Assembly: GCA_033557465.1 (NCBI GenBank)
Contig: CM066033.1
Span: 1,307,797,519 to 1,307,861,518, forward strand
Reading direction: 5' to 3'
Length of the DNA: 64,000 bases
Source: Ichthyophis bannanicus
Taxonomy: Eukaryota; Chordata; Amphibia; Gymnophiona; Ichthyophiidae
Shown here: positions 45,190-54,381 of the stretch, piece after piece
Numbering within the stretch: the first letter of the stretch is position 1
How the letters are laid out: each line of letters starts with the position of its first letter
The notes under the pieces: generated by a model
Databases searched by the model: none
Told to the model about the DNA's origin: nothing
The model's input: only the letters and a program-made list of their open reading frames with translations
Translations under genes and position numbers: made by a program

Positions 45190-45905
45190 GCATTGGGCGG
45201 GAAGAAGACACAGCAGCTCGCAGAACTCTTGAGCCGAAGGCCATGTCCACTTGTACGTGGACATTGAAGTGGCAGTGCTTGACAAAGGGAAAGAGATGCC
45301 CACATTGCTGCCCAACAAATGTCTGCATGGGACACCGAGCTCTACTCCACCCATGAGGACGCTTGTGCTCGGGTGGAATGGGCGCACAAACCCTCTAGAA
45401 TAAGCTGATTCCATAAAGATATGCTGAAGCAATACTTACCTTAATCCAGCTCTCCAAGGTCGGCTGCTGCTTCACCCTTGCGCAGGCCAGCAAATGGCAT
45501 AAAAAGATGGTCTATCTTATGAAAGAAATTCGTAACCTCCAAATATCGGAGAAGCACCTTCTGGACATCCAGAAGGAGAAGATCCTTATCCATTCCCAGG
45601 CACTGCTCCTTAGAGAAGGAGGGCAGGTAAACCAACTGGTTCTCGTGAAAGCAAAAGAGCACTTTAGGCAAGAAAGAAGGCACAGGCCGAATGAAAACGG
45701 CCTCAGATGAAATGGACAGATAAGGATCTTGGCAAAACAGAGCCTGCAGCTCGGAGATGCGCCTTGCGGAAGAAATCACGACCAAGAAGACAGTCTTGAG
45801 TGTCAAATCCTTCAAGGTAGCATACTTCAATGGCTCAAAAGAGGCCACCATCAGGACTCTGAGCACCAGAGACAGATCCCAGAAAGAGATCCCAGAACGA
45901 AGTGT
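45190..45905 (-). pseudogene. DIRS A4 tyrosine recombinase C-terminal part, nucleophile lost
   Basis: The frame 45866-45441 reads VASFEPLKYATLKDLTLKTV, then ISSARRISELQALFCQDPYL (Arg I box intact), then DVQKVLLRYLEV. Downstream, near 45270-45240, the nucleophile box reads FVKHCHFNVHVQ, where A1 has FVKHYFLDVHS: the catalytic Tyr is Cys. A frame change separates the two. The N-terminal part is missing because of the CR1 junction. Confidence 0.75.
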
Positions 45906-46275
45906 GTGGGTGTGGGGGAGGGGGGGGGGCGGGGTATGCAGACTTCAAACCCCTTGGAGCCCAGTATCCTGTTTCCAACAGTGGCCAATCTAGGTCATAG
46001 GTTCCTAGCAGTTTTCCCAAAAGACACAGGTTCCACAATGCTTGTATAGGGTCAAGCAGTGATATCCTGGGTCCCATTTAATAATGGTTTATGGACCTTT
46101 CCTTTTAAACCCAACGACACTAACAGCTTTTACTACATCCTCCGATAACAAATTCCAGAGTTTGATTACACGTTGAGTGAAAAAATATTTTCTCTTATTA
46201 ATCTTAAATAGGTTACCCTGTAACTTCATTACATGTCCCCCAGTCTTTCTATATTCTAATGATGTAAACAATTAG

Positions 46276-47954
46276 TAACATAGTAAATGACGACAGATAA
46301 AGACCAGTATGGTCCAGCTAGTTTGACCAGCAAGATGGCAGGAGTATGATGGCAGGAGTAGGTGCACTCCTTCCCATGTCTTTGTTTAGGGGTGCACCCA
46401 CCAGGAGTAGGTGCACCCCTCCCAATGTCTTTACCCCTCCCCGTGTCTTTGTTTAGGAGTGAACACCGCTCCTCCCCATGTCTTTGCTTAGGGGTGAACC
46501 CATCGCTCCATGTAGGACACCCCTATTTGTTGAAAAATTAGATGGTTCAGTTTATTTTGATTTTATCCTGTTGCTGTAAAGTGATCCCCTGTGTCTATCC
46601 CAGGCCACTTTGAATTCCATCACTGTGTTTGCCCCCACCACCTCAATTGGGAGGGCATTCCAAGCATCCACCACCCTTTCAGTGAAAGAGTATTTCATGA
46701 CATTGCCTTTCAATTTACCACCTTGCAGCTTCATGTTATGCCCTCTAGTTTTACAGCTTCCCCGTCTTTGGAAGAGGTTTGTTTGTTCATTATTCCTCTT
46801 TAAGTATTTAAAGGTCTGAATCATATCTCCCCTATCCCTCCTCTCTTCCAAAGTGTACGTATTTAGGCCTTCAAGTCTCTTCTCATAAGGCTTCTGACAC
46901 AGGTTCCAAATCATTTTGGTCGCCTTCCTCTGAACAGTTTCCATTCTTTTTACATCCTTTGCAAGATATGGTCTACAAAACTGAACACAGTATTCCATGT
47001 TATCCACTCCCTCAGGGGAGTCCACTCTGTTGCAAATTTTCGTGTCATCTGCAAAAAGACAGACTTTTCCATTCAGTCCTTCAGCAATATCACTCACAAA
47101 TACATTGAACAGTGCTGGCCCAGGACCAAACCCTGAAGCACCCCACTAATCACCTTCCTTTCATCCGAGTGAGTTCCATTTACCATCACCCTCTGTCGTC
47201 TGTCAGTCAACCAATTTCTGATCCAGTTTACCACCTTGGGACCCATCCCCAACTACTGATTTTATTGATAAGCCTCCTATGAGGGCCAGTATCGAAGGCT
47301 TTGCTGAAATCCAGGTAGATGACATCCACTGCATGCCCCTGATCTAGCTCTCTGGTCAACCAGTCAAAGAACTCAATCAGATTTGTTTGGCAAGACCGGC
47401 CTTCAATAAAACCATGTTGCCTTGGATCTTGCAACCTGTTGGTTTTGAGAAAGTTCACTATTCGCTCTTTCAGGAGTGTCTCCATTACTTTTCCCGCCAC
47501 CGAGGTAAGGCTCACGGGCCTGTAGTTTTACACTTCTTCCCTGTCACCACTTTTGTGTAGAGGTACGACATCAGCCATTCTCCAGTCCTGAGGAACATCT
47601 CCTGTTTCCAAGGATCTATTGAAAATATCCTTTAACGGCCCTGCAAGAACCTCTCTGAGCTTTTTCAGTATCCTGGGATGTATCTCATCCAGTCCCATGG
47701 CCTTGTCCACTTTCAGTTTTGCAAGCTGCTCTAACACCTCATCTTCTCTGAATGGTGTGGTATCTACTTCATTCCCATTTTTATATTTGGGAGTCACAGG
47801 TGGTCCTTCTCCAGGACTTTCTTTAGTAAAAACAGAGCAGAAGTATTTGTTTAGCAATTTTGCTTTTTCAATGTCACTTTCCACGAGTCCGTTCCCAGCA
47901 CTTCTGAGTCCTACAATTCCACCTCTGATCTTCTTCCTTTCCCAAATATACCTG
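46276..47954 (-). mobile_element. CR1 family I LINE copy 1, inserted in CR1-II
   Basis: The 3' tail (gtaacatagtaaatgacgac on the plus strand) begins at 46276 and the 5' truncation is near 47954. It separates two CR1-II pieces that are otherwise adjacent in the protein (MFTSLEYRKT at 46271 and VERVNVDQ before 47955). A short aatt sequence lies on both sides. The 3' UTR at 46370-46500 carries a gtgcacc/gtctttgtttagg unit about three times, where other copies have one. Confidence 0.85.
46552..47884 (-). pseudogene. CR1 family I ORF2 with internal in-frame deletion
   Basis: Parts in order: linker and RT start (47884-47528, PREDEV-like acidic region, GLDEIHPRILKKLREVLAGP, WRMADVVPLHKSGDREEV), palm start (47515-47228, FIEGRSCQTNLIEFFDWLTR, VIYLDFSKAFDTGPHRRLIN), then 47097-46552 with FADDTKICNRVDSPEGVDNM joined directly to EYCVQFCRPYLAKDVKRMET. 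Compared with the copy at 7330-8070, about 110 codons between those two blocks are missing without loss of frame. The catalytic FADD is kept. Confidence 0.85.
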
Positions 47955-48270
47955 TAGAAATTGATCTACATTTACCCGTTCCACTCCATTCATTAATTTA
48001 TAGACCTCTATCATATCTCCCCTCAGCCGTCTCTTTTCCAGGTTGAAGAGCCCTAACTTTTTTAGCCTCTCTTCATAGGGGTATCCTTCCATCCCCTTTA
48101 CCATTTTGGTGGCTCTTGTCTGTACCTTTTCTAATAACGCTATATCCTTTTTAAGATACGGTGACCAGAATTGCACACAATACTCAATGTGCGGTCGCAC
48201 CATGGAACATAGTAACATAGCAGTAACATAGCAAATGATGGGCAGATAAAGCATAGTTACTCACCTGTAA

Positions 48271-48655
48271 AGCACAGTTACTTACCTGTAACAGGTGATC
48301 TCTGGGAACAGCAGGAATTAGTCCTCACATATGGGTACGTCGGTACCGACGGAGCCTGCGCGGGAAAGCTCCCCAGCTTCCCAGAAAGAAAGCTTTTGGG
48401 AGCCTCCCACAGCGCCTGCGCGCTGCCTTCCCGCCTTTCCTAACCAACTATCCTCAGTTCAAGTTTAAAGCTGAGACAATAGAGAGAGAGAGGAAAGGAA
48501 AGATAGAGAGAGAGATACAACTCCTAGGGGAGGTGGGAGGGTTGTGAGGACTAATTCCTGCTGTTCCCAGAGATCACCTGTTACAGGGTAAGTAACTGTG
48601 CTATCTCCAGGAACAAGCAGGAATGAGTCCTCACATATGGGGACTCCCTAGCTAA
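48271..48655. repeat. DIRS C1 left terminal repeat and ICR
   Basis: The terminal repeat runs to about 48440 and carries a 14-bp palindrome cgtcggtaccgacg (about 48349-48362). The ICR is at 48538-48655. Immediately to the left, 48250-48270 is the detached edge of C2. Confidence 0.85.
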
Positions 48656-48752
48656 GATGCCTGGGAGATCCCCAATGGTATGAGACCCTGAAAGGTTCCT
48701 CGTCTTCCTATGGATCTCAGGCATCCATTAAGGGATGGAGGGCAGGAGTTGT

Positions 48753-50336
48753 TTAAGAATGGAACAGGTGTCTGAGGACAGCCTGACCAAACAAGGCATC
48801 CCGGCGGGAGTCCTTGTCCAAACAGTAATGGGCTGTGAAGGTATGAACCGAGGCCCAGTTGGCTGCTCGACAGATCTGGTCGATGGACACAGAATGAAGA
48901 TGAGCCATAGAGGCGGCCATGGCCCTCACATTGTGAGCTGTGACATGGCCCTCCAGAGAAAGGTTCTTAGTCTGGTAAGCAAAAGAAATACACTGAGCAA
49001 TCCAATTGGACAGTGTTCTCTTAGAGACTGGAAGTCCTAAATGAGAAGGATCAAAAGCAACAAAAAGCTGGGAAGACTTTATATGTTGCTGTGTCCTGTG
49101 TAAGTAAAAAGCAAGAGCTCTTTTACAATCTAGAGTATGAAGGTTCCTCTCTGCACTGGATGCATGAGGAGCTGGAAAAAAGACAGGTAAATTATACCTC
49201 TTGATTAAGATGAAAAGGTGAGACCACTTTAGGCATAAAGTGAGGATTTGTCCTAAGGACTACCTTATCATGATGGAACCTTGTATAAGGTGGATTAGCC
49301 ACTAGGGCCTGCAGTTCACTGATGCGGCGAGCAGAAGTGACTGCAATAAGGAAAATAACCTTCCAGGAAAGAAATTTCAAGGAGATAGTGGCTAAGGGTT
49401 CAAAAGGTGGCTTCATAAGCTGACCAAGAACCAAGTTTAATTCCCATGCCACTGGAGGAGGTCGAATGGGAGGTTTGTTAAAGTTAGGCTTCTCATGAAT
49501 CTTGCAATAAGAGGATGAGAGGAGATAGGTTGTCCATTGAGAGGCTTAAGGGATGCTGCAATAGCACTCAAATGGACCCTTACTGAATTCGTTTTAAGGC
49601 CTGCACTGGAGAGATGCAGGAGATATTCCAATAGAGAATTCACAGGAAGTGCCAGAGGGTCAAGACCCTTTTGAGCACACCAAATGGAAAATCTTTTCCA
49701 CTTAAAAGCACAGGAACGTCTAGTGGAAGTTTTTCTGGAAGCATGGAGGATATCCTTCACTTGCTGAGAAAGATTGAAGTCTTGAAGGTCTAGGCCTTCA
49801 GTAACCAAGCTCTGAGGTGAAGGGACTTGGGATTTGGATGCCACAAAGTCCCTTCCTCCTGGGACATTAGGTCTGGCGCAGCTCCCAAGTCCAGGGAGGG
49901 GGCTTGGGAGAGATGCAGAAGTAGAGGGTACCACACTTGGCGTGGCCAGCGTGGAGCTATGAGGATCATAGATCCTTGATCCCTCTGGAGTTTGAACAGA
50001 GTCTTGGGAATCAAGGGAATGGGTGGAAAGGCATACAGGAAGCCCTGACCCCAATGAAGGAGGAAGGCATCCTTGGCCTGAACTCCCTGACACGGAATTC
50101 TGGAACAGAACCGGGGAAGTTTGGCATTCCACGGACTTGCAAAGAGGTCTATGTCTGGGGTTCCCCATTCCTGGAAGATTCTGAGTACCTGATCCATGTG
50201 CAGGGACCATTCGGGTGGAAGCAGAACTCGACTGAGTCTGTCTGCCCAAGAGTTTTGGATTCCTGGGAGGTATACTGCCAGGAGATGGATTTGATGCTCT
50301 CCGGCGAAGGCCCATAATCTTAGAGCTTTGTTGCAA
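48753..50336 (-). pseudogene. DIRS C1 tyrosine recombinase, two frameshifts
   Basis: The first part (to about 49437) includes LNLSQQ-like helices, ASRKTSTRRSCAFKWKRFSI (core-binding domain) and SVRVHLSAIAASLKPLNGQP. After a shift near 49440 the second (49452-49192) holds FEPLATISLKFLSWKVIFLI and SARRISELQALVANPPYTRF with Arg I. After another shift near 49195 the last part reads DCKRALAFYLHRTQQHIKSS, TAHNVRAMAASMAHLHSVS (HxxR) and SVHTFTAHYCLDKDSRR with the nucleophile Tyr, ending with a stop at 48753. All catalytic residues survive; only the two shifts break the frame. Confidence 0.85.
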
Positions 50337-51940
50337 AGCGACAGAGAGCCAGTTCCTCCTTGCTTGTTTATGTAAAACATGGCTACTTGATTGTCCGTAT
50401 GAATGAGGACTGTCTTGTAGCTGAGGAGGGTATGAAAGACCTTGAGAGCTAGGAGCACTGCTCTAAGTTCCAAGTGGTTGATATGAAGAGAGGTCTCCTG
50501 AAGGGACCAAATGCCTTGGGTGGAGAGGTCTTGTAGATGAGCTCCCCAACCTGTTTGGGAGGCATCTGCTGGGAGGGTTGCCTGGGGCAACAAAGGTTGG
50601 AAGGGGGACCCCAGCAACAGATTTTGAGTGGACATCCACCATTGGAGAGACCAAAAGAGACGTTTGGAGGTTGCTATTTGGTCTGAGAGAGCTCCTGAAG
50701 CTTGAGTCCACTGGATGGACAAAGGCCATTGAGCTGCTCTCATGTGTAGGTGAGCATAGGGTACCACATGTACTGTGGAAGCCATATGGCCTAGCAGCTG
50801 TAGCATCTCCCTGGCAGTTAAATGGCTCTTTGACTGAATCTGGGAGGCTAGCTGCACTAGACATTGACAACAGGCCTGAGGAAGGTAGGCCCTTGCAGAA
50901 GTGGTGTCCAACCAGGCCCCTATGAATTCCAGGGACTGAGTAGGGGTGAGCTGGAACTTTGGGAGGTTCACCACAAGTCCCAGGTATTGCAGAATGCGCC
51001 TGGTGCGGTTCAGGGAGATCTGAGCCTCCGACTGGGTTGGAGCTCGGATGAGCCAGTCGTCCAGATATTGCAAGACAAATATTCCCAGAGTGCGTAGAAA
51101 TGCAGCAACTATTGCCATGCATTTGGTGAACACTCTTGGAGCAGAGGCTAGACCGAAAGGAAGCACTCTGTATTGGTAATGTTTTCCCTGGAACAGAAAA
51201 CGTAGGAATTTTCTGTGAGATGGATGGATGAGGACATGAGTGTACGCATCCTTGAGATCTAGAGAACAAAGCCAATCCTGACTCTGCAGGTATGGAAGGA
51301 GAGTGCCTAGAGAAAGCATCTTGAACTTCTCCTTGCATAGGAATTTGTTCAATTCTCTGAGATCTAGAATGGGTCTGTATCCCCCTGTTTTCTTTGGAAT
51401 GAGAAAATAGGGGGAGTAAAACCCTGACCCCTGTTGAAGAAGAGAAACTTCTTCTATGGCCCCCTGGGCCAGAAGGGTAGTCACCTCCTGATCCAGAAGG
51501 TCGAGGAGAGATGTGGGAGAATTGAAGTGTCTCACCATGGTGTAGGGAGGAAGGTCTGAGAAATGAAGTTTGTAGCCCTCTCTTATGATAGAGAGGGTCC
51601 ACTGCTCTGATGTGATTTGCTCCCATCTGGGAGCAAAATGAGCTAACCTTCCTGGAATGGTGAGAGGTTCTGGCTGTTGTAGAGCCAGAAAGGTTAAGTT
51701 CTCTAGTATCAAGTTAAAAACCCTGAGGGGGTTGGGACTGCTGAGTTGTAGCAGCCCCTGCAGGTTTAGGCCTGGCCTGTTTAGGTTGCTGACGCTTAGT
51801 AGCAAAGCGACCTGTAGAAGATTGTTGGCCAGAAGTGGAAGGAAATCTGCTCCTTTTGTAAAAAGGCTTTTTGAAAGACTTTTTCTTGGCTGGAATGGAA
51901 GTTGACTTAGAAAGTCTATCCAGAGCAGAATTCTCTGCAT
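49790..51940 (-). CDS. DIRS C1 pol: RT, RNase H and methyltransferase-like tail (intact frame)
   Basis: A 716-codon uninterrupted frame. Residues 1-80 overlap the end of gag in another frame, so the real start is probably later or reached by frameshifting. RT: YFLIPKKTGGYRPILDLREL (178-197), motif A CSLDLKDAYTHV (225-236), motif B LPFGLASAPRVF (260-271), motif C QYLDDWLI (291-298) with both Asp. RNase H: LPADASQTGWGAHL (D459), NHLELRAVLLAL (E491), IHTDNQVAMFYINKQGGTGS (D516), NSWADRLSRVL (D567). Tail 594-690: TPDIDLFASPWNAKLPRF, LYAFPPIPLIPKTL, ILIAPRWPRQVWYPLL, corresponding to the Dam-like methyltransferase region reported in DIRS1 elements. It makes element cDNA from RNA. Whether it is expressed cannot be seen. 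Confidence 0.85.
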   Translation of the reverse strand: MQRILLWIDFLSQLPFQPRKSLSKSLFTKGADFLPLLANNLLQVALLLSVSNLNRPGLNLQGLLQLSSPNPLRVFNLILENLTFLALQQPEPLTIPGRLAHFAPRWEQITSEQWTLSIIREGYKLHFSDLPPYTMVRHFNSPTSLLDLLDQEVTTLLAQGAIEEVSLLQQGSGFYSPYFLIPKKTGGYRPILDLRELNKFLCKEKFKMLSLGTLLPYLQSQDWLCSLDLKDAYTHVLIHPSHRKFLRFLFQGKHYQYRVLPFGLASAPRVFTKCMAIVAAFLRTLGIFVLQYLDDWLIRAPTQSEAQISLNRTRRILQYLGLVVNLPKFQLTPTQSLEFIGAWLDTTSARAYLPQACCQCLVQLASQIQSKSHLTAREMLQLLGHMASTVHVVPYAHLHMRAAQWPLSIQWTQASGALSDQIATSKRLFWSLQWWMSTQNLLLGSPFQPLLPQATLPADASQTGWGAHLQDLSTQGIWSLQETSLHINHLELRAVLLALKVFHTLLSYKTVLIHTDNQVAMFYINKQGGTGSLSLCNKALRLWAFAGEHQIHLLAVYLPGIQNSWADRLSRVLLPPEWSLHMDQVLRIFQEWGTPDIDLFASPWNAKLPRFCSRIPCQGVQAKDAFLLHWGQGFLYAFPPIPLIPKTLFKLQRDQGSMILIAPRWPRQVWYPLLLHLSQAPSLDLGAAPDLMSQEEGTLWHPNPKSLHLRAWLLKA

Positions 51941-53542
51941 CCATTTGAGTGGCTTTTATTTGCCACTCTTTGCCAAAGAAATTTTCACCCGTACAGGGCA
52001 GATTTCCTAAGCCATCCTGAACCCAGGGTTCTAGATCAGAAGCCTGGAGCCAAGCAATTCTGCGAGCAGCTATGGCAATGCCTGAGGCTCTGCTGGCACC
52101 TTCAAAGGAATCAAAGGCTGCCCTGTTGGAAAACTTTGAAATATCTTGAGTATGCTTAAGCCAAAGGAGGAATTCATCCCTTCTATCCTCTGGAATAAAA
52201 GGGAGAAAGTTGTGCAGCTTTTGTGCAACTTCCTTTAGAAACATACCCATATAAAGGCTATATGAGTTGATTCTGGCAATAAGCATACTGGCTTGGAAGA
52301 TTTTCCTACCAAAAGCATCCAAGGTCCTGCATTCTCTTCCTGGGGGAGCAGAAGAGTGTCTTTTGGTACTCTTTATTCTTTTCATAGCTGACTGCACCAC
52401 AATGGAGTGGTGAGGAAGCTGAGTTTTCTGAAATCCAGAACAAGGAGGGACACGGTACATAGTGTCCAATCTGCGAGAATGAGGAGAAAGGGTGAGAGGA
52501 GTCTCCCATGTCAATCATATGTTCATGAAGAATTTCATGAATTGGCAAGGTGACTGCCTCTCTGGGAGCCTTAGAGTATCCTAAAATATCAATTTATTTT
52601 GCTCTAGGCTCTGCTTCAGAGGTTACTGAAATAGAGAGTCCTTTAGCCACTTCTATTATGAAGTCTTGAAAGGACAAATCCTCTGGAGGAGACATTCTCC
52701 TTTTTGGAGAAGTAGGCTCCTCAGGAAGGGTAATGGATACTTCGGGAGACTCATCTGATGAATCAGAATCATCAGAGGAATCGAAGTATCGTCTGTCCCC
52801 TTCCAATGATCAATACGCGTATCGATCGGTACCGACATCGGGCGTCCCTGGTACCGGATCGGTACCAAGAGATAGCCCTGGACAAGGAACCTGAGTCGGT
52901 ATCCTGACCGATGTCGATGCAGTCGGTACCGGTATCGGTGTTGGTACCGGTACCGACAACGGGACTCGTTGCGGTACCGACGGCGTCGCAGCTTGAATAA
53001 AAGCCATTATTAGCCTGCTGCATGGATTGCACAGTGTGATCCATGGACGCCACGACTGCCTGGATGTCGGTACCGGGAGATTGTGCCAGTACCCCAGAGC
53101 AGTCTAACAGGTGATCGGTCGAGGCCGTGCCATCGATGTCAACCTGTAACCCCATAGGAGGAGCTTTGGAAGCCGGAGATTCCCGCCGGGGTTGTTTGGC
53201 TGGGGAAGGATCCTCGAGGGCAAGCCCGGAGGCATCTCGATGCTGAGAGGGAGATTTGCCCTTCAAGGACCTGCTAGGTTTATGTTTGGTTACCTGAGAC
53301 CCATCAGGAGAGGAAGACCTGGAAGATGTCGATGCCACCGCCGGTGCATCCGTGGGAAACAGCACATGGAGCTTGGCTGCTCGGTTCTGTAACCCTCGTT
53401 TAGACATTAGAGAGCAGGACTGGCAATCCGGAATGGAGTGTTCAGGACCCAAACATTTAAGACACCATTCATGGGTATCTGTAACAGAAATTGTATCGCT
53501 ACAATTTGTGCATTTTTTGAACCCGGAGGCTGGTTTTTCCAT
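51714..53542 (-). pseudogene. DIRS C1 gag, two frame changes
   Basis: Starts MEKPASGFKKCTNCSDTI, then DTHEWCLKCLGPEHSIPDCQ: a CxxC-H-CxxC-H-C cluster in residues 10-45. A middle section in a second frame (52806-52594) is acidic and Ser-rich (SSDDSDSSDESPEVSITLPE, then SPPEDLSFQDFI). The last part in a third frame (52514-51714) has GFQKTQLPHHSIVVQSAMKR, AAFDSFEGASRASGIAIAAR, RIAWLQASDLEPW, and a basic C-terminus (KKKSFKKPFYKRSRFPSTS). The DNA of the first section has many ggtacc-type motifs. The gag end overlaps pol by about 227 nt. Confidence 0.8.
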
Positions 53543-53754
53543 GAGGGAAAATTTTCTTGTGGGCCTGTAGGCCTAAGAAGAAAAATACACCAGTGAGGAA
53601 AAAGTATAATTATTTTTTTTTGAAAGAAAAGAAAAGAAAAGACCGGCGGTACCGGTCCGGCGTTGGGGAAGGCAGACACGCGACCAAAGAAATAAATTAA
53701 AATAAAGAACTTCTTCAGCGGTGACAGGAACATGACCTGCTGGCTCCGCGGAAA

Positions 53755-53922
53755 AGAAGAACTGAGGAGAGTTGGTTAGGAAAGGCGGGAAGGCAGCGCG
53801 CAGGCGCTGTGGGAGGCTCCCAAAAGCTTTCTTTCTGGGAAGCTGGGGAGCTTTCCCGCGCAGGCTCCGTCGGTACCGACGTACCCATATGTGAGGACTC
53901 ATTCCTGCTTGTTCCTGGAGAT
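53755..53922. repeat. DIRS C1 right terminal repeat
   Basis: Inverted copy of 48290-48445, including gccttcccgcctttccta-type sequence and the cgtcggtaccgacg palindrome, with about one difference in 150 bases by eye. The low divergence suggests C1 is the youngest large element here. Confidence 0.85.
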
Positions 53923-54260
53923 CAGGTGATCTCCGGGAACAGCAGGAATTTAGTCTTCACATATGGGTATCATCGGTACAGGAACGCTCCCCAACGTCCA
54001 ATAGGAAAGCTTATGGGAGCATCCCACAGCGCATGCGTGCTGCCTTCCCGCCTTTCCCAACTGTCCCTCTCCAGTTGAGTTTAAAGCTGAGACAAAAGAG
54101 AGAGGGAAGGAGAGAAAGAGAGAGAGATAGAAAGATACAACTCCTAGGGGAGGTGAGTGGGTTGTGAAGACTAAATTCCTGCTGTTCCTGGAGATCACCT
54201 GTTACAGGTGAGTAACTATGCTATCTCAAGGAACAAGCAGGAATGTAGTCTTCACATATG
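53923..54260. repeat. DIRS C2 left terminal repeat (most of it) and ICR
   Basis: The terminal repeat runs from 53923 to about 54080; the first 21 bp are at 48250-48270. The ICR is at 54165-54260 and reproduces both element edges in junction form. Confidence 0.85.
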
Positions 54261-54381
54261 GGGACTCCCTAGCTGCAGATGCCAGGGATATGGCCCCAGA
54301 AAGTTGTGTGCCCTTGTGAAAGGGCTCCACTTCCCCCCATGAATCTCTGGCATCCTACTAGGGATGGTGGGTAGGAGTTGA

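Larger units (their letters stand above)
44692..45950 (-). mobile_element. DIRS1-like retrotransposon A4, 3' part
   Basis: The left terminus (acactttacttaccagatac) and ICR (45075-45170, tgctaagtaaaatgtcacct then attcctgctagaccagtcca) are followed by the YR remnant. The element is broken at about 45950 where a CR1-II begins. DIRS A-type RNase H, RT and gag sequence in the same orientation resumes at 61335-62740, so this is probably the same element separated by nested insertions, with some loss at the left junction. Confidence 0.7.
48271..53922 (-). mobile_element. DIRS1-like retrotransposon C1, nearly complete
   Basis: The edges agcacagttacttacctgta (left) and cttgttcctggagat (right, 53922) are joined in its own ICR as ggtaagtaactgtgct followed by atctccaggaacaagc. 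Minus-strand order: gag (53542-51714), pol with RT, RNase H and tail (51940-49790), YR (50336-48753), ICR, terminus. It is 5,652 bp. Pol is uninterrupted; gag has two frame changes and YR two. It lies within the left terminal repeat of C2: removing it leaves cctgtaa joined to caggtgatc, exactly the C2 consensus, with no target duplication. Confidence 0.9.

Noticed and set aside
45905..45935. G-rich tract as a regulatory quadruplex
   Set aside because: A single G-rich patch beside a deletion junction; no promoter context.
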